Shown: positions 9,328-17,620 of the stretch, one piece after another
How the letters are laid out: each line of letters starts with the position of its first letter
How positions within the stretch are numbered: the stretch's first letter is position 1
DNA from: Lachnospiraceae bacterium
GTDB lineage: Bacteria > Bacillota > Clostridia > Lachnospirales > Lachnospiraceae
Direction of reading: 5' to 3'
Length of the DNA stretch: 50,276 nt
Assembly: GCA_017621815.1 (NCBI GenBank)
Contig: JAGASK010000021.1
Span: forward strand, 1-50,276
Translations under genes and position numbers: made by a program
Notes under the pieces: generated by a model
Told to the model about the DNA's origin: nothing
Seen by the model: only the letters and a program-made list of their open reading frames with translations
Database searches by the model: none

Positions 9328-10023
9328 TTAAAATGTAAATCTTCTGCATAGATAATACTTTGAAAAGGTACTGGCTGTCAAACCCTCAAGCTGCAGCAGA
9401 CTGTGTATTTCATCCGGCAGAAAGCTGTCAAACTTAACCTCCATCAAAGCCTGTCCTTTGGGCATCACGCCTCGCCCCTGTATTTTCTCATCTAAAAATG
9501 AAGAAACCTCACTGACAGACGTAATATTGCTGTCAAAAGTCACTCTCACATTGGCATCCTGAAGACGGTATACATAAGGGACCCTGTCATAGTCCACAAT
9601 AACCGCAGGGCGCATCAGTCTTACCGCCATCAGATATGCAAGCTTATGCAGTACCTGCTGCTCCGGCCGGATATCCGGCGGGATAATCCCTTCCATAAGC
9701 TGTCTGCACTGCGATAAAGTGATGGGGCAGGAACGTTTGCCGGTTTTTCCCCGGATTTTCTGTTTTAATTCCAGATTAATCCTTTCCGGATTGTGGTTGT
9801 AAATACGAATCCTGTACTTTTCTCTGTTATCCACGCCGTTTTCATTATCCATATAACAGCTGTTTTCATAATCATCAAAATACAGACTTCTGATATTATA
9901 AAAACCGGCATCACCTGCGTGAATATCCTTTGACATAATCCCGCTTATTCTGGCATCCTCAATCAATATCTGCCCGTGGGTTAAGGGATATTTATACTCA
10001 TGCCTGTAATTTATCTGCTCCAA
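9328..10023 (-). CDS. VTC-domain polyphosphate polymerase-like protein (module 2)
   Basis: A 231-residue soluble VTC-domain protein with NYRHEYKYP, RSLYFDDYENSC, KYRIRIYNHN, NLELKQKIRGK, VDYDRVPYV, VRVTFDSNI, LMEVKFDSFLP and FSKYYLCR in the expected order. All the tunnel-lining basic and acidic strands are recognisable. Translation starts at TTG directly after the TAA of the CotH gene, with AGGAG 8 bases before it, so the two are translationally coupled. Similarity to the first VTC protein is clear in these blocks but modest between them. Expected role: ATP-dependent synthesis of a phosphate polymer at the inner membrane face, by analogy with Vtc4. Confidence 0.85.
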   Translation of the reverse strand: MEQINYRHEYKYPLTHGQILIEDARISGIMSKDIHAGDAGFYNIRSLYFDDYENSCYMDNENGVDNREKYRIRIYNHNPERINLELKQKIRGKTGKRSCPITLSQCRQLMEGIIPPDIRPEQQVLHKLAYLMAVRLMRPAVIVDYDRVPYVYRLQDANVRVTFDSNITSVSEVSSFLDEKIQGRGVMPKGQALMEVKFDSFLPDEIHSLLQLEGLTASTFSKYYLCRRFTF

Positions 10024-11925
10024 TTACTCTTCTCCTGTCTGTTCCCGTGTGCCTTCAGGAACACTATCTTCCCATATTCCCTTAAGAACACAATCCTCCC
10101 ATATGATGCTTCCGTCTGCTATGGACTGTCCGCTGTCCTTTTCAAAGTAGCCTTTAAATTTATATTCTTCCGTTTCATACTGAGGAAGCCCTTCAATGGC
10201 AGTTCCTTTTTCCACCCAGTAGTAAATTGTCTGATTATAATCCTGATTTAAGAAAGGGGCATCATTTCTTACTTCCACAACACAGTATTCCCTTTTTTCT
10301 ATCCAGAGCCTGTTAAGAAATTCCAGCTTCCGGGAAAGAAATTCTTTTACGAAATTCACGTGGCAGTCAAGAGTATCAAATCTTCTGTAATCGCCTTCAT
10401 CAGCCACCTGCAAATCGTCGGGAAGCACGAACATCCATCCAAGCCGCTGCTGGTGCCAGCGCAAAGCATCAAGCCGGGCGCTTCTCCTTATTTCTTCTAC
10501 ATATCTGTCAATTCCCGTATTTAAAATATCTTCCAGATTTTCCCGAAATACCCTGCTGTACTTTTCTGCCACCGCTTCCTGGAATTCAGGATTCCGGTAC
10601 ATAGCGGAAAGCCACCTGTTCTGATTGGCATTTCCCTCCGGCCTTGTCTGCCCGATTGATGTGGTAAGGGCAGCGGGATTTGTATACATAGGCGTATTTA
10701 CATTTCCCATAGAACCGTCAAAATCCCAGACCGGCCCTGCATATAAAAAAGGGGCATCCTTACTTAAGGTATAACTGAACTGGCTGGCAATTCCGGTATC
10801 ATGGTCTCCCGATATTTCCTGTATCAGCCAGTCCTCCGCCCAGGAATCAAAATCTATCAGCTGCGAAAGGGATTTCCCGCTCAGCTTACTGATGCCGTCT
10901 TCCGCATACAAAGCGCTTTCAATATCATTCAGAAAAAACTGAACCTTTTCCCTCTCCTCATCAGATATCGTTTCAATAGATTCCACCTCAAATATCTGAC
11001 CTCTGTCCGAGGTTACATAAACTTCTCCTTCTTCCATGCGGAAGTCCAGTTCCATTTCCAGAAGCCAGCCATCCCCAAGAGAAATCTCAAGCCTGTTCTC
11101 CGCCACCTCCACAGCTTCCGTCAGCAGATACATTCCCTGATAAACCCCGTTCACGTAAACTTCTGTAAATTCTCCGTCAGGCTCATAACCGTCAATGCTT
11201 TCATTAGCCAAATCCATTACAATCTTATTTCTGATATAGGAGCCGTCCGTGGCATTTGCCAGCAGATTCCACTTTATGGCAGGAGCCATTCCACAAAGGC
11301 CTATCTGACGGTTAAAAGAAAAGGTAAGAGGCTTTTTATCAAGGGTGGCTGTAAGATTTCCTCTGACCTTAAGCTTTTCCAGTTTTTCCTGACAGACAAT
11401 GTTTCCTGCTTCATCCAGCATAATCATATCGCCTGTTTCAATATATTTCTTATTGCTGAATTCCTCCAGACTGAATAATTCTTCTTCCGCTTCCACCTCA
11501 AACATAATAGCAGGAAGATTTTCAGAGGTTAATATCTGAAGAGTTTTGTCCATATAGGAAGTGCCGAACAGCCCTTCCAGCTGTATCCGGTGAACCGCTT
11601 CTTCACTGACTTCCGCAAAAACATCTCCGTCCTTATAATCTGCATCATCGATTTTAAGCCGGGCCTTTCTGTCACTGTAATGAAGAGTAAATTCCTTTTC
11701 CCTGCCTTCAAAACAGGAGGGCAGAAAAAGATAGTACCGCTCCTGGCTCTCATCTTCCCAGCACTTAAGCTTTATCTTTTCCCCGTTCACACTGCATTCC
11801 AGGGAAAAACCGTTCATAATCTCTTTTTCATGGTCTGTCCTCATATAAGAGACAATAAGTGCAAGCGCCAATATCACACAGGCGCTTGCAGCCACAAAAA
11901 TACGCATTTTATTTCCGGCGCTCAT
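10024..11925 (-). CDS. CotH kinase-like secreted protein with C-terminal repeat domain (module 2)
   Basis: A 633-residue protein with an N-terminal membrane anchor (residues 7-25), a beta-rich region to about 165 and the CotH domain at about 170-530. KVRGNLT near 187, DKKPLTFSF, MYLLTEAVEV and PVWDFDGSMGN near 400 are the active-site blocks; here the WDxD pair is intact, unlike in module 1. Residues about 555-615 (VEKGTAIEGLPQYETEEYKF, then KGYF) look like a Listeria-Bacteroides/InlB-type beta-grasp repeat, a common Gram-positive surface module. The acidic C-terminus has no sortase signal. It starts 3 bases after the preceding stop. The intact acidic pair suggests this copy is the catalytically stronger one. 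Confidence 0.82.
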   Translation of the reverse strand: MSAGNKMRIFVAASACVILALALIVSYMRTDHEKEIMNGFSLECSVNGEKIKLKCWEDESQERYYLFLPSCFEGREKEFTLHYSDRKARLKIDDADYKDGDVFAEVSEEAVHRIQLEGLFGTSYMDKTLQILTSENLPAIMFEVEAEEELFSLEEFSNKKYIETGDMIMLDEAGNIVCQEKLEKLKVRGNLTATLDKKPLTFSFNRQIGLCGMAPAIKWNLLANATDGSYIRNKIVMDLANESIDGYEPDGEFTEVYVNGVYQGMYLLTEAVEVAENRLEISLGDGWLLEMELDFRMEEGEVYVTSDRGQIFEVESIETISDEEREKVQFFLNDIESALYAEDGISKLSGKSLSQLIDFDSWAEDWLIQEISGDHDTGIASQFSYTLSKDAPFLYAGPVWDFDGSMGNVNTPMYTNPAALTTSIGQTRPEGNANQNRWLSAMYRNPEFQEAVAEKYSRVFRENLEDILNTGIDRYVEEIRRSARLDALRWHQQRLGWMFVLPDDLQVADEGDYRRFDTLDCHVNFVKEFLSRKLEFLNRLWIEKREYCVVEVRNDAPFLNQDYNQTIYYWVEKGTAIEGLPQYETEEYKFKGYFEKDSGQSIADGSIIWEDCVLKGIWEDSVPEGTREQTGEE

Positions 11926-11928
11926 AAA

Positions 11929-13494
11929 CTAATCTTCCTTTACAGCCACGCTGTCAATTCCATAATATCTGCAAAGTCCCTTGTTCTCCCAGTCTTCAGG
12001 ATCGGATTTGATATCTGAAAAATACAGAAGTACCGGATGCTCTGTAAGGGGCTTCACCACCACATCCTTTTCTCCGCTGTGATAAAGCTCCATTCTTTCC
12101 CTTAATTCATTCCCATAAGTCTTTGCACTGCCGTTTACAATGTCGGTAAGGGCAGAAGATGCTGTAAAATAATGGTTTTCGGGAATCACAGTAATTACCG
12201 CTGCCGCTGCAAAAAATACAAGGCAGCCTGCAAGGCACCAGATTTCATTGGCAGAAAAGCTGTTTTCCTTTTCTTCCGTTTTTTTCTCACCCGCACCTTT
12301 TAAAAGCTTTCCGCTTTCTATTTTCTTCCTCGCCCAGCCTGTGACATAACCCACGCATAAAGTAAGCACCAGGATATACATAGTAAAGGTAAGAGCCTGC
12401 AGCCTTGCAGCTTCCATGCTGCCTACTGCAAACAACGGAGGAGTCATCATGGCTGAAACCACACAATAACCAAAAAGCACTGCCACAAGGGGATATTGAA
12501 ACTTAAATTCCGTCTTCTTTGCCATGTGATAAAATAAAGGCACAAGGGCTATGATAAGAAGCAGCACAGGCCAGCCCGACCATTCGCCCATGCAATAATC
12601 AAGACAATAATAAAAGGAAATCAACACCGCTTTTACGGGATTCATTCCGTTTGTTCCCTCCGCCCTTACCCAGTTTCCGGGTGCCGCCACATTTAAAATA
12701 AATCCGAGAAAATAAAATCCCATGGGTATGGCAAGCGCTTTATAATCCTTCCATTTTTTCTGATATGCCAGAAATCCAACAGCCACAAGCAGAATTACCG
12801 CAACATTCAGCGCCGTCATCTGGTTTCCTCCGCCTGTAAGAAATCCCAGGACGCAGGCTGCGGTTAAATCGAAAATCCTCTTTTTTCCTTTATCATATAC
12901 GGCAGAAATCAAAAGCCCATAGAAAAACAGGCTCATTCCATGCACAAACATATAATTTGCAGCGCCGCTGTACCAGTAAAAGGCTTCCACCCGTCCCACC
13001 ATGCACTGAACCGTCACAAACAGCATCAGCATAATGACACAGTGGCTTACATATTTATCCGCCTTAAAAACCTTAACAAAAACGGTACGCAGCAGGTAGA
13101 TGGTAGAAAGGCTCAGCATCAGCAGCATAATCCAGGGAGTCAGCACATAAACACGCTCCCCGAAGGTGCTGGGAGGCATTGCCATAAGAAAATTGGAGGT
13201 AAAATATCCCATCCAGTTCACCCAGTCATCCACAGCCCTTACAATTCCTGCCCATATTACGGAAAATACGGAATGACTGCTTACCCATGCCTGTCTGCAG
13301 TTGCTTCCGATGGAATAATCATCCGCACTGGGATAATTGTACCAGCCAATCCAGAGAAGGGGTATGAGACCAAGCACATAGATAACCGTCAAAAATACGG
13401 CAAGAGCTTTGGGCGTAATCAGTTTTTTTAGTCCTTCTCCCCATTTTTCCGTTACGGTAAATATATTCTGCTTATCTTTACTAATCTTTTTCAT
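11929..13494 (-). CDS. DUF6056 family multi-pass membrane protein
   Basis: The 521-residue protein has about ten membrane segments and an acidic SADDYSIG motif near residue 55 in the first extracytoplasmic loop, the hallmark of the DUF6056 group. An acidic pair at this position is also typical of GT-C glycosyltransferases that use lipid-phosphate sugars. A short C-terminal extracytoplasmic domain (about residues 435-521) follows the last helix. It lies 3 bases before CotH and 10 bases after the aminotransferase, within a tightly packed operon. A lipid-linked sugar transferase is likely but unproven. Confidence 0.7.
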   Translation of the reverse strand: MKKISKDKQNIFTVTEKWGEGLKKLITPKALAVFLTVIYVLGLIPLLWIGWYNYPSADDYSIGSNCRQAWVSSHSVFSVIWAGIVRAVDDWVNWMGYFTSNFLMAMPPSTFGERVYVLTPWIMLLMLSLSTIYLLRTVFVKVFKADKYVSHCVIMLMLFVTVQCMVGRVEAFYWYSGAANYMFVHGMSLFFYGLLISAVYDKGKKRIFDLTAACVLGFLTGGGNQMTALNVAVILLVAVGFLAYQKKWKDYKALAIPMGFYFLGFILNVAAPGNWVRAEGTNGMNPVKAVLISFYYCLDYCMGEWSGWPVLLLIIALVPLFYHMAKKTEFKFQYPLVAVLFGYCVVSAMMTPPLFAVGSMEAARLQALTFTMYILVLTLCVGYVTGWARKKIESGKLLKGAGEKKTEEKENSFSANEIWCLAGCLVFFAAAAVITVIPENHYFTASSALTDIVNGSAKTYGNELRERMELYHSGEKDVVVKPLTEHPVLLYFSDIKSDPEDWENKGLCRYYGIDSVAVKED

Positions 13495-13504
13495 TCAGCT
13501 TCCC

Positions 13505-14605
13505 TTATTTCCCTGTATATGCATTACATGCATCAATAACCATTTTTACTTCCTCATCCGTCATTTCCGGAAACAGCGGAAGCGTTACGCAGTGACTTGC
13601 CAGATATTCGGCATTAGGACAGTCTCCCTTTTGATATCCCAGGTGCTCATAGGCTTTCTGTAAATGACAGGGTACCGGATAATGCTTGTTGCATTCCATA
13701 CCCTTTTCATTCATATAAGCAATCAAATCGTCAGGGTTTTCCACCGTTACTACAAACAAATGGAATACCGGATCCGTATTTTCGGGATGCGCCTGCATGG
13801 TGAGCAAAGGATTTTGAATTTCCTTAATGTAGCGTCTTCCGATTTCTCTTCTCCTCCTTGTCCATTCAGGCAAATATTGCAGGCTGACGCTCAAAACCGC
13901 TCCCTGAATCCCTTCCAGGCGGTAATTATAACCTGTTACATCATGATAATAACGCACCTTGCAGCCCTGATTTTTAAAGGTGGTAATGGCGTCGAAATAT
14001 TCCTTTTTCTTACAGGTGACGCTGCCGCCCTCCCCAAAGGCATAAAGATTCTTTCCGGGATAAAAAGAAAAACATCCCATCTCTCCAAGACTTCCTGCCG
14101 GCTTTCCTTCATAGCCTGCGCCGTGAGCCTGGGCACAGTCCTCTACTACATACAGATGATATTTATCCGCAATAGCTTTTACCCTGTTAAATTCAAAAGG
14201 CTGTCCGTACAGATGAACGCCGATAATGGCCTTTGTCTTATCCGTAATCTTTTCTTCTATCCTGTCTGGGTCGATTTCCCAGGTATCGGCAGTACAGTCA
14301 ACAAACACAGGGGTTGCTCCCGTATAGGTTACTCCCCATGCGGTTGCAATATAAGTATTGGCAGGAACAATAACTTCATCTCCCTCTCCGATTCCCAGCG
14401 CCATCATGGCACAATGCAGGGCTGAAGTTCCGTTGTTTACTCCTGCTGCATAGGGCACGCCCACAAACTTCGCAAATTCCCCGTCAAACTTATCTGCGAA
14501 TTTTCCGCCTGAAAAAGCAGTTTCCTCACAGACAGCCTCAATCGCCTTCAGATATTCTTCTTTATGCTTCTGATAATCCCTTGTTAAATCTATTCTCTTT
14601 AACAT
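13505..14605 (-). CDS. DegT/DnrJ/EryC1/StrS sugar aminotransferase
   Basis: A 366-residue PLP enzyme of usual family length. NNGTSALHCAMMAL (about residues 58-71) binds cofactor phosphate, EDCAQAHGA carries the aspartate that contacts the pyridine ring, and FYPGKNLYAFGEGG contains the Schiff-base lysine. Family members transfer an amino group from glutamate to a keto-sugar nucleotide. The intact lysine separates it from RfbH at 26354-27703, which has His there. Which keto sugar (3- or 4-keto) cannot be read with confidence; no dedicated 4,6-dehydratase is adjacent. GAGGAG precedes the ATG. An amino-deoxy sugar in the polymer is the likely outcome. Confidence 0.88.
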   Translation of the reverse strand: MLKRIDLTRDYQKHKEEYLKAIEAVCEETAFSGGKFADKFDGEFAKFVGVPYAAGVNNGTSALHCAMMALGIGEGDEVIVPANTYIATAWGVTYTGATPVFVDCTADTWEIDPDRIEEKITDKTKAIIGVHLYGQPFEFNRVKAIADKYHLYVVEDCAQAHGAGYEGKPAGSLGEMGCFSFYPGKNLYAFGEGGSVTCKKKEYFDAITTFKNQGCKVRYYHDVTGYNYRLEGIQGAVLSVSLQYLPEWTRRRREIGRRYIKEIQNPLLTMQAHPENTDPVFHLFVVTVENPDDLIAYMNEKGMECNKHYPVPCHLQKAYEHLGYQKGDCPNAEYLASHCVTLPLFPEMTDEEVKMVIDACNAYTGK

Positions 14606-14627
14606 AACAGCTCCTCTTTTCCTGTAT

Positions 14628-15374
14628 TTACTTCTTCCCTTTGCTTTCTGCTTTAAAAGTTTTACGCAGCCTGTGAATCTGCACCAGATAATTTTTAATG
14701 GTCTTCCACACTTTTACGGTAGTATTATAATCCTCCTGCCACTCTACAGGCATATCATAAATTACCATGCCGTCTCTCTCCGCCCGAAGCAGAAATTCAA
14801 TAGTATAAAACCAGCCGTTGTCCCTGCTGCTTTCCTTTACCAGCTGCTCCGCCGCTTCTTTCCTTAAGAATGTGAAGCCGCACACCGCATCCGTGGCTTT
14901 CATATGAAAAATGGTCTTCAAAAGAATAACAAGTCCCATGGAAGTAATTTTACGATACCACTTTCTGCCCTTGGTATCGGATTCCTTGCTGAATCTGCTT
15001 CCGTTTACATACTGAAGCTCCGGCCGCTTTTGAAACAACTGAATTGTCTTTCCGAGGTATTTGATATCCGTGGATAAATCAATATCCATATAACCCACAA
15101 TATCACTTTCATTCAGCTCAATTCCTTTGCGGAAAGCCACTCCTACGCCCCGTTCTCCCACTCTTACATAAGAAACTTCGGGATATTTTTCCGCAAGCTC
15201 CCGTCCGATTTCAGGAGTTTCATCATCCGAACCGTTGTCCAGTATCGTCAGACTGTAGGGAATTGTTACATTCTCCTTCAAATATTCCATGGAACGTTCA
15301 ATTCCATTCCGGAGCCTTAATCTTTCATTTAAAACAGGAAATAAAATATTGATGCTTAACTCTTTGCCGCTCAC
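14628..15374 (-). CDS. Family 2 glycosyltransferase, DPM1-like
   Basis: The 248-residue protein has a single GT-A domain: NILFPVLNERLRLRNGIERS, LTILDNGSDDETPEI and the YMDIDLSTD metal-binding segment. There is no membrane helix. Such short enzymes usually load a sugar onto polyprenyl phosphate at the inner membrane face. Translation begins at GTG, overlapping the TGA of the previous gene by 4 bases, with GGTGG just upstream. The pairing with the next glycosyltransferase suggests two lipid-linked donors for the GT-C proteins of the operon. Confidence 0.85.
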   Translation of the reverse strand: MSGKELSINILFPVLNERLRLRNGIERSMEYLKENVTIPYSLTILDNGSDDETPEIGRELAEKYPEVSYVRVGERGVGVAFRKGIELNESDIVGYMDIDLSTDIKYLGKTIQLFQKRPELQYVNGSRFSKESDTKGRKWYRKITSMGLVILLKTIFHMKATDAVCGFTFLRKEAAEQLVKESSRDNGWFYTIEFLLRAERDGMVIYDMPVEWQEDYNTTVKVWKTIKNYLVQIHRLRKTFKAESKGKK

Positions 15375-16324
15375 CTTTTTACCACCTTCTCTATATCAGA
15401 TATTAGATACCTCTGCTGCCTGAATATAAGATTCAGCATCACCGATAAATATTTCAAAATAATTGTAAGAAGGGCAAACACTCCGAAAAAGCCGAGAGCC
15501 AGAAAGCCCATAGTGGAAAGCCAGCCCTCCACCGGTTTATCGGCATTAAAGAAATCCGTAATAATATAAATCCCCATTCCTACGCTCAGCACCAGAAATA
15601 CCCCGCAGATAATGGCAGAAAGGCGCTCCAGGGCATTGGTAAAATAAATGAAGGAATCCAGTGCAAGTGCCGTCCTTTCGGAAGTAACCGTTTTATTGCT
15701 TACCCTTGCCTTTTTATCCCTGCTTTCATAGGCAATAGTTGCCGTCTTTAATCCGCAGTTCATATACACCGCTTTACGGTAGGGAATATACTGCCCCATG
15801 GATTTAATTCTGTTAATAGCCCGTCTTGATACAATCCGGAAGGTTTCCGGCCCGATTTTCCCCTTAGCCCGGCTGGTCATATTGTAAAGGGAATAGAAAA
15901 TTTTGGAAGTAAAGCGCATTTCCCCTTTGCTTCTTGCAGCTACAATGTCATTGCCCTCCAGCATTTTTTCGTATACTTTAAGGAGCAGCTCCGGGTCATA
16001 GTCCACAAACACATCGTCAAACTCATACACAAAATCACCGATAGCAATGTCGCGCCCTGCATTCATAGCGCTTTCCAGTCCCTGGAAAAAGCTCATATGA
16101 ATCACATTCACCATAGCCTTTGTCTGATTTTCTTCCAGATATTTTTTCAGCACATCCAAAGTACCATCGCTGCAGCCGTCATCCACACAGACAATTTCAA
16201 ATTCCTGAAAATTGTCTTCGCAGACGGGAATGACTGCCTTCAAAAAATATTTAATATAATCTTCCACATTATGAAGATATACCACAAGAGAAATAAATTT
16301 TTTTTCTTTTTTACTGGTTTGCAT
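15371..16324 (-). CDS. Family 2 glycosyltransferase with C-terminal membrane helices, GtrB-like
   Basis: The 317-residue protein has an N-terminal GT-A domain with IVCVDDGCSDGTLDV and YEFDDVFVDYDPE (a variant of the usual DxDLQ metal site). Two C-terminal membrane segments follow, at about residues 237-258 and 275-300. This layout fits polyisoprenyl-phosphate hexose synthases (GtrB/DPM type). The usual LQ after the acidic pair is replaced and two aspartates occur early (FDD), so donor preference may be unusual. AGGAAACAACG precedes the ATG. It overlaps the next glycosyltransferase by 4 bases. Confidence 0.83.
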   Translation of the reverse strand: MQTSKKEKKFISLVVYLHNVEDYIKYFLKAVIPVCEDNFQEFEIVCVDDGCSDGTLDVLKKYLEENQTKAMVNVIHMSFFQGLESAMNAGRDIAIGDFVYEFDDVFVDYDPELLLKVYEKMLEGNDIVAARSKGEMRFTSKIFYSLYNMTSRAKGKIGPETFRIVSRRAINRIKSMGQYIPYRKAVYMNCGLKTATIAYESRDKKARVSNKTVTSERTALALDSFIYFTNALERLSAIICGVFLVLSVGMGIYIITDFFNADKPVEGWLSTMGFLALGFFGVFALLTIILKYLSVMLNLIFRQQRYLISDIEKVVKR

Positions 16325-16359
16325 CGTTGTTTCCTTTCGTAAGGGATATAAGCATTTGA

Positions 16360-17541
16360 CTACAGCGCCAGGTAAGTATCCAGGTCGTAAACGGTATTTA
16401 TTTTGCCTGACAGCACACTGATAAAAGTGGGCTCCTCGCTTAAAACCCGGATGGCGGTAGGCCTGGAATCATCCACCTCAGAAGACTTCAAAATCGGTTT
16501 CATGGAATACAGGGATTCCTTATAAGTATAGGCGAACTCCTCTTTCATATATTTGTCCGCCAGATGAGACATGTAAGACCATGCCGTGTCCGGTTTATGA
16601 GGGCAGATATTGCAGTTACCAAGGCTTCCCGGCCTGCAGCAGAATTCATTTTCTTTTCCGTTCTCCTGAGTCTCATCATCCTTTTTCCCCGAAAGCCCTT
16701 TCTGACAATAAAAGGTGGGCTGGGTTTCATAGGATGTCACATGGGGCGTAAAAGTAACCGAAGTCAGTGAATGGAGACCTGTTTTTCCAAAAGGCATAAT
16801 GGAAAAGAAAGGTCCGTCCATTACTGTAATGCCTGTTCCCCGCAGTGCATCGGAAGGCTCACAGAGAATAATTTCACATAATTCGTATTTAATGTTAAAA
16901 AACTCCTTTTGAATTCCTTCCACCTTATCAATTATCTGATTGACGGAAGCATAAGTGGCATTCAATACAAATGGTGCTTCAAAAAAACTGCCATCCTCCA
17001 TCCACACCTCAAAGGTCTTACTCTTCTTAACAATTTTGTCAATTCTGGCTCCGTAAAGGAAGGTCACATTTTTCCTGTCCTTCAGCTCCTGCTCATAGAA
17101 ATTCTGCAGAATTTTGGCGTCATAAGTATATTCTTCTGTCATGAATGCGCCGTCGCACATCCCCGGCTTAAAATATCCGGAAACCGCCACTTCATCGCAG
17201 CGGATTCCCGCCGCCCTGCAAAAATCCATAAACTGCCGGGCATTGGTCCAGGAAAACTTGTCCGAAGTGGCATACACCTGGTCAAATTTATCATGAATAC
17301 AAAATCCGAAATCCTCAACAAAACGCCTGAAATATCCGGCAGATTTTACTGCCGTTGTAAGGCTTCTGGGATAATGATAGCCCATATGGACTCTTGCCTG
17401 ATTAATATAAGTCGCCCTTGCAAAAGGCGCTTCATCATATTCAAGTACCAGCACCTTATCTCCCCTGCCGCTGGTGAACCTGGCAGCATACAGCCCGTAA
17501 AGCCCGGCGCCGATAATAATTTTATCATACATTCTATCCAT
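16360..17541 (-). CDS. FAD-dependent oxidoreductase (DAO-like) with cysteine-rich insert
   Basis: A 393-residue flavoprotein with an N-terminal dinucleotide-binding fold (KIIIGAGLYGLYAARFTSG) and a DAO-type core (ATYINQARVHMGYHYPRS, VLNATYASVNQI). A hydrophilic insert carries five cysteines, Cys279, Cys301, Cys302, Cys310 and Cys313 (the last in CNICPHKP), which could bind zinc or an Fe-S cluster. I do not recognise this insert in classical DAO enzymes. GGAG lies 6 bases before the first ATG, which fixes the start. The gene follows a GT-C protein and precedes two glycosyltransferases, so a sugar or lipid-linked sugar substrate is plausible. Specific reaction unknown. Confidence 0.75.
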   Translation of the reverse strand: MDRMYDKIIIGAGLYGLYAARFTSGRGDKVLVLEYDEAPFARATYINQARVHMGYHYPRSLTTAVKSAGYFRRFVEDFGFCIHDKFDQVYATSDKFSWTNARQFMDFCRAAGIRCDEVAVSGYFKPGMCDGAFMTEEYTYDAKILQNFYEQELKDRKNVTFLYGARIDKIVKKSKTFEVWMEDGSFFEAPFVLNATYASVNQIIDKVEGIQKEFFNIKYELCEIILCEPSDALRGTGITVMDGPFFSIMPFGKTGLHSLTSVTFTPHVTSYETQPTFYCQKGLSGKKDDETQENGKENEFCCRPGSLGNCNICPHKPDTAWSYMSHLADKYMKEEFAYTYKESLYSMKPILKSSEVDDSRPTAIRVLSEEPTFISVLSGKINTVYDLDTYLAL

Positions 17542-17580
17542 ATTAGTCTCCGTTAGATTTATATTTCATGGGGCGGGAGC

Positions 17581-17618
17581 GCGGTGACGAAGGAATATTT
17601 CTTCCTTCAGGGCGCCGC
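17581..17618. other. GC-rich intercistronic hairpin
   Basis: Between the GT-C stop (17621) and the flavoprotein start (17541), GAAGGAA (17589-17595) pairs with TTCCTTC (17602-17608), and GCGGTG/CGCCGC arms extend it around a small internal loop. No T-run follows on either strand, so it is not a standard terminator. An mRNA-processing or stability element is possible. Confidence 0.5.
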
Positions 17619-17620
17619 TG

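Noticed and set aside
10801-11478. 225-codon open frame on the plus strand opposite CotH module 2
   Set aside because: It is antisense to a domain-supported gene, with low-complexity residue use and no ribosome site.
13664-14425. 253-codon open frame on the plus strand opposite the DegT gene
   Set aside because: Shadow of the aminotransferase codons; no domain, promoter or ribosome site.
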